DNA from: Bacteroides sp. UBA7335 | Lineage (GTDB): Bacteria; Bacteroidota; Bacteroidia; Bacteroidales; Bacteroidaceae | Direction of reading: 5' to 3' | DNA: 30,002 nt | NCBI GenBank assembly: GCA_002471185.1 | Contig: DKPL01000069.1 | Coordinates: forward strand, 7,145 to 37,146 | Shown here: piece by piece, positions 29,962 through 30,002 of the stretch | Layout: each line of letters opens with the position of its first letter | Position numbering within the stretch: position 1 is the first letter of the stretch | Translations under genes and position numbers: made by a program | Notes under the pieces: model-generated | The model's input: the letters and a program-made list of their open reading frames with translations, nothing else | What the model was told of the DNA's origin: nothing | Databases searched by the model: none

Positions 29962-30002
29962 GTTTACACAAAATAGTGATAATATAAGAAATGCGATAAT
30001 TA

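Noticed and set aside
1..30002. CRISPR array or diversity-generating retroelement
   Set aside because: No regularly spaced repeats of CRISPR type, no reverse transcriptase and no template/variable repeat pair were seen.

Overview
The window joins prophage DNA (about 1 to 24.65 kb) to an ordinary chromosomal segment (about 24.67 to 30.0 kb). The host looks like a member of the Bacteroidales. The DNA is AT-rich, genes lack clear Shine-Dalgarno sites, and two chromosomal promoters carry the Bacteroidetes -7 box (TAnnTTTG). The chromosomal genes ppdK, rlmD and an RluA-type pseudouridine synthase have sequences typical of that order, and the tyrosine integrase has the active-site layout seen in Bacteroidetes elements.

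Prophage, left part: the tail of an unrecognised small gene, a compact rhomboid-type intramembrane protease, and the large terminase (terL) form a tightly packed plus-strand run in which the last two overlap. terL meets the portal gene tail to tail, sharing its stop codons. From about 22.4 kb down to 2.6 kb the minus strand carries one packed operon: a small protein with a hydrophobic N-terminus (179 aa), a coiled-coil protein (302 aa), a giant 5436-residue 'polyvalent' protein and the portal. This looks like a podovirus-style ejection module in which the giant protein is packaged and delivered with the DNA.

The giant protein carries, in order: tandem GDYDSFS repeats, Gly/Ala-rich hydrophobic stretches, undefined modules, a QLDMF clamp-type motif, a pyrophosphatase-like domain, an adenine-type methyltransferase, an SF2 helicase, an HEAVGH zincin protease, a Barnase/LPD3-like domain, an ADP-ribosyltransferase-like domain and a long helical C-terminal region. 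Three inter-domain linkers each contain a coding-looking ORF in the +1 frame. All three start with the same layout, AACCA-N7-ATG. This is the most unusual signal in the window.

Prophage, right part: a short divergent regulatory region with an 18-bp palindrome, a helix-turn-helix protein that may be the small terminase, a bidirectional terminator, the integrase, and a 167-bp attachment/regulatory region full of phased GTGTAAGTT repeats. This abuts the 3' end of ppdK, so attR lies here; attL and the capsid, tail and lysis genes must be outside the window to the left.

Chromosome: ppdK (pyruvate phosphate dikinase, minus strand) diverges from rlmD and the pseudouridine synthase gene (plus strand) across a 210-bp promoter region. 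The last 41 bases (29962-30002) show nothing recognisable.
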